Made by a program: the position numbers and the translations under genes. This document shows positions 62,466 through 64,000 of a DNA stretch of 64,000 nt, piece after piece (the stretch's first letter is position 1; every line of letters starts with the position of its first letter). This DNA comes from Synechococcus sp. LA31 (GTDB lineage: Bacteria > Cyanobacteriota > Cyanobacteriia > PCC-6307 > Cyanobiaceae). The stretch covers positions 2,232,001 to 2,296,000 of the forward strand of contig NZ_CP075523.1 of the NCBI RefSeq assembly GCF_018502385.1, in the 5' to 3' direction. The notes below the pieces were generated by a model. It was not told the origin of the DNA. It saw only the letters and a list, made by a program, of their open reading frames with translations, and ran no database searches.

Positions 62466-63239
62466 CTAGGCCTTGAGGGCCTCGATGAGCTCAGGGCAGC
62501 TGTGCCAGCTCCAGGGGCCGCTGGTGACGGCATCGATCTGCAGCTCCCGGCGCAGGTCCTCCAGGTTGCGGGGCATCAGAGCTTCCCAGGGCTGTGCAAA
62601 GAGGGGTTGGGCGTTGGCACCCATCTCCAGCCCTTCACTGATGCGGCCAAAGGCATAGGCCGTGGTGTGGGCCTTGTCGGCGTGGCTTTCCAGCTCGTCG
62701 ATCGGGGTGTCATCCCTGAACCAATTCAGCAGCAGGGACATCAAGTCGGTGAAGGCCAATCCTGGGTGGGAGAACTGGGCGACGCTGACGCTGATCACCC
62801 CCAATTCGCCGAAGTTGTCCAGGCTGAATCCCGTGAGGATGTGGTGCAGGTCGTGGGTCGCGTAGACCCGGTAGTTGATGTAATCGGCGTCGGTCTCGAG
62901 ATTGCTGAAGAAGCTGGGCTCGGGGAAGAAGTTGATGTCGTAGCCCAGCGCCCCGAGCACGGTTGCGTAGGTGTGACCCAGGCTGCCTTTGGGCAGGGCT
63001 TTCAGGGCCGCTGGGTCGTAGGGCCCGCTGAGCTGCCGGGTTTGGATCAGCCGCTCGGCTTCGGGATCGCGGGCCAGGCGTTTGCGGCAGAGCTTCATCG
63101 GGTTGGAGTCCCGCAGCCGGTGGGAGAGCTCAAAGACGTTCTGGGCTGACTCTCCTCCTCCAGCCGCCAGGTCCATCAAGCCCAGAAAGCCCTGGATTTG
63201 CTCGGGGCTGGCCAGGCGATCGAGGTAGCGAAAACCCAT
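62466..63239 (-). CDS. Coq4-family protein
   Basis: 257-residue Coq4-like protein, usually found with ubiquinone biosynthesis in mitochondria and proteobacteria. The zinc motif HDxxH-x11-E is intact in THDLHHILTGFSLDNFGE, and RVYATHDLHH, FSHPGLAFTDLMSLLLNWFRDD and AFGRISEGLEMGA are conserved. Cyanobacteria make plastoquinone and lack the standard ubiquinone route, so a different role is expected. It lies between full mazG and the chimeric gene, inserted in the duplicated spacer region. Confidence 0.82.
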   Translation of the reverse strand: MGFRYLDRLASPEQIQGFLGLMDLAAGGGESAQNVFELSHRLRDSNPMKLCRKRLARDPEAERLIQTRQLSGPYDPAALKALPKGSLGHTYATVLGALGYDINFFPEPSFFSNLETDADYINYRVYATHDLHHILTGFSLDNFGELGVISVSVAQFSHPGLAFTDLMSLLLNWFRDDTPIDELESHADKAHTTAYAFGRISEGLEMGANAQPLFAQPWEALMPRNLEDLRRELQIDAVTSGPWSWHSCPELIEALKA

Positions 63240-63283
63240 GGGGGCTCCAGTGCCGGCCCCTCAAACTAGAAATGGTTTTTCGA

Positions 63284-64000
63284 TCAGACCGCGTCCTGCT
63301 GCTCCTGTCGGATCTGGGCCTTGGCCTGCTGCCAGAGACCCTCGAGTTCGCGGATGCTGCTGCCCTGAAGATCGCCCCCCAGGGCGGCTTCGACGCGGGA
63401 GAAGCGATCGAGGAAGCGCCGGTTGGTGCCCGCGAGGCCTTCCTCGGGTTCGATGCCGCACCAGCGCGCCACGTTCACCAGGGTGAACAGGACATCACCG
63501 AGTTCCTCCTGGGCGTGGCGCTTATCCCCTGAGGCCACAGCTTCCTTGAGCTCATCGAGCTCCTCGTGCACCTTCTCCCAGACACCGTTCATGTCATCCC
63601 ATTCGAAGCCCGCCTTGGCTGCTTTCTTGGAGATGGTCATGGCCCCGGCTAGGGCGCCTTGGCCGCGCACCTTGCCCGCAAGGCGATCGCTGAGGGGGCT
63701 GGCGGAGGGCGGGCTGCTGGGATCCTTGGCCTGTTCAGCAGCCTTGATGGCCTCCCAGCTGGCTTTAACCGCAGCGCTGTCGGTGGCTTCGGCACCGGCA
63801 AACACATGGGGGTGGCGGCGCACCAACTTTTCGCTGATGGCTGAAGCGATCTGACCCAGATCGAATCGTCCCTCCTCCTCGGCGATCTGTCCGTGCAGCA
63901 CCACCTGCAGCAGCAGATCCCCTAGCTCCTCTTTGAGATGGGCGTCATCGCCGTGGCGAATGGCATCGGCCACTTCGTGGGCTTCCTCCAGCACGTAGGG
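63284..64000 (-). CDS. mazG: Nucleoside triphosphate pyrophosphohydrolase MazG (partial, 3' end)
   Basis: The window shows the C-terminal ~239 residues; the start is beyond the right edge. It carries parts of both MazG domains: LEEAHEVADAIRHGDDAHLKEELGDLLLQVVLHGQ (first domain) and HEELDELKEAVASGDKRHAQEELGDVLFTLVNVARW (second, with the EExxE and ExxD residues). Housecleaning hydrolysis of non-canonical NTPs is the family role. It reads toward the Coq4, chimeric and speE genes. Confidence 0.92.
   Translation of the reverse strand, partial: PYVLEEAHEVADAIRHGDDAHLKEELGDLLLQVVLHGQIAEEEGRFDLGQIASAISEKLVRRHPHVFAGAEATDSAAVKASWEAIKAAEQAKDPSSPPSASPLSDRLAGKVRGQGALAGAMTISKKAAKAGFEWDDMNGVWEKVHEELDELKEAVASGDKRHAQEELGDVLFTLVNVARWCGIEPEEGLAGTNRRFLDRFSRVEAALGGDLQGSSIRELEGLWQQAKAQIRQEQQDAV

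Overview
The window is GC-rich, densely packed DNA from an alpha-cyanobacterium of the Synechococcus/Cyanobium type. The evidence is the gene set: nrtP-narB-narM-nirA nitrate assimilation, a ferredoxin-type nitrite reductase, a urea ABC transporter, cyanase, several RpoD-like group 2 sigma factors, a phytol-kinase-like protein and NtcA-type promoter boxes. No tRNA, rRNA, CRISPR array or insertion sequence was found. Genus placement is inference from gene content.

Layout. (1) 1-7.5 kb, housekeeping: the 5' part of acnB, DAHP synthase, a small unknown gene behind a near-perfect CIRCE element, a phytol-kinase-like protein, a group 2 sigma factor, ppk1 and an MFS exporter. (2) 7.8-13.9 kb, molybdenum cofactor: moaC, moeA, moaE, moaD, moaB, moaA and mobA, with an HPP-family and a TSUP-family membrane protein translationally coupled to moaB. 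(3) 13.9-27.5 kb, nitrate, nitrite and cyanate: nrtP, narB, narM, a TrpD2-like protein, cynS, a HEAT-repeat protein, focA, a 44-residue repeat peptide, nirA, and siroheme genes (cbiX, cobA) needed by NirA, plus unknown genes. (4) 27.6-33.1 kb: a four-gene operon of ATP-grasp, alpha-E, transglutaminase and DUF2126 proteins behind an NtcA-like promoter. (5) 33.2-44.5 kb, urea: PilZ protein, ureC-ureB-ureA-ureD leftward, ureE-ureF-ureG and urtA-E rightward. (6) 44.4-53 kb: APC permease, secreted protein, pabC-pabB-queC-queE-pyrG operon, second sigma factor. (7) 53-64 kb: a prokaryotic ionotropic glutamate receptor coupled to aspS, gcvT, small genes, polyamine genes speB and speE, then a rearranged mazG-speE region with inserted genes.

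How it works together: regions 2-5 form one nitrogen island. The Mo cofactor serves NarB, siroheme serves NirA, and urease and cyanase release ammonium from urea and cyanate. Several promoters carry GTA-N8-TAC-like boxes, consistent with shared NtcA control.

Most notable observations: a MazG-domain gene whose first codons are a copy of the speE start, which reveals an ancient tandem duplication between mazG and speE; the predicted NtcA-driven ATP-grasp/transglutaminase operon; the 44-residue peptide with an internal duplication between nirA and focA; a glutamate-receptor-like channel with a non-canonical filter; a CIRCE element in front of an unknown gene; and a mobA whose conserved nucleotide-binding loop begins upstream of any ordinary start codon.
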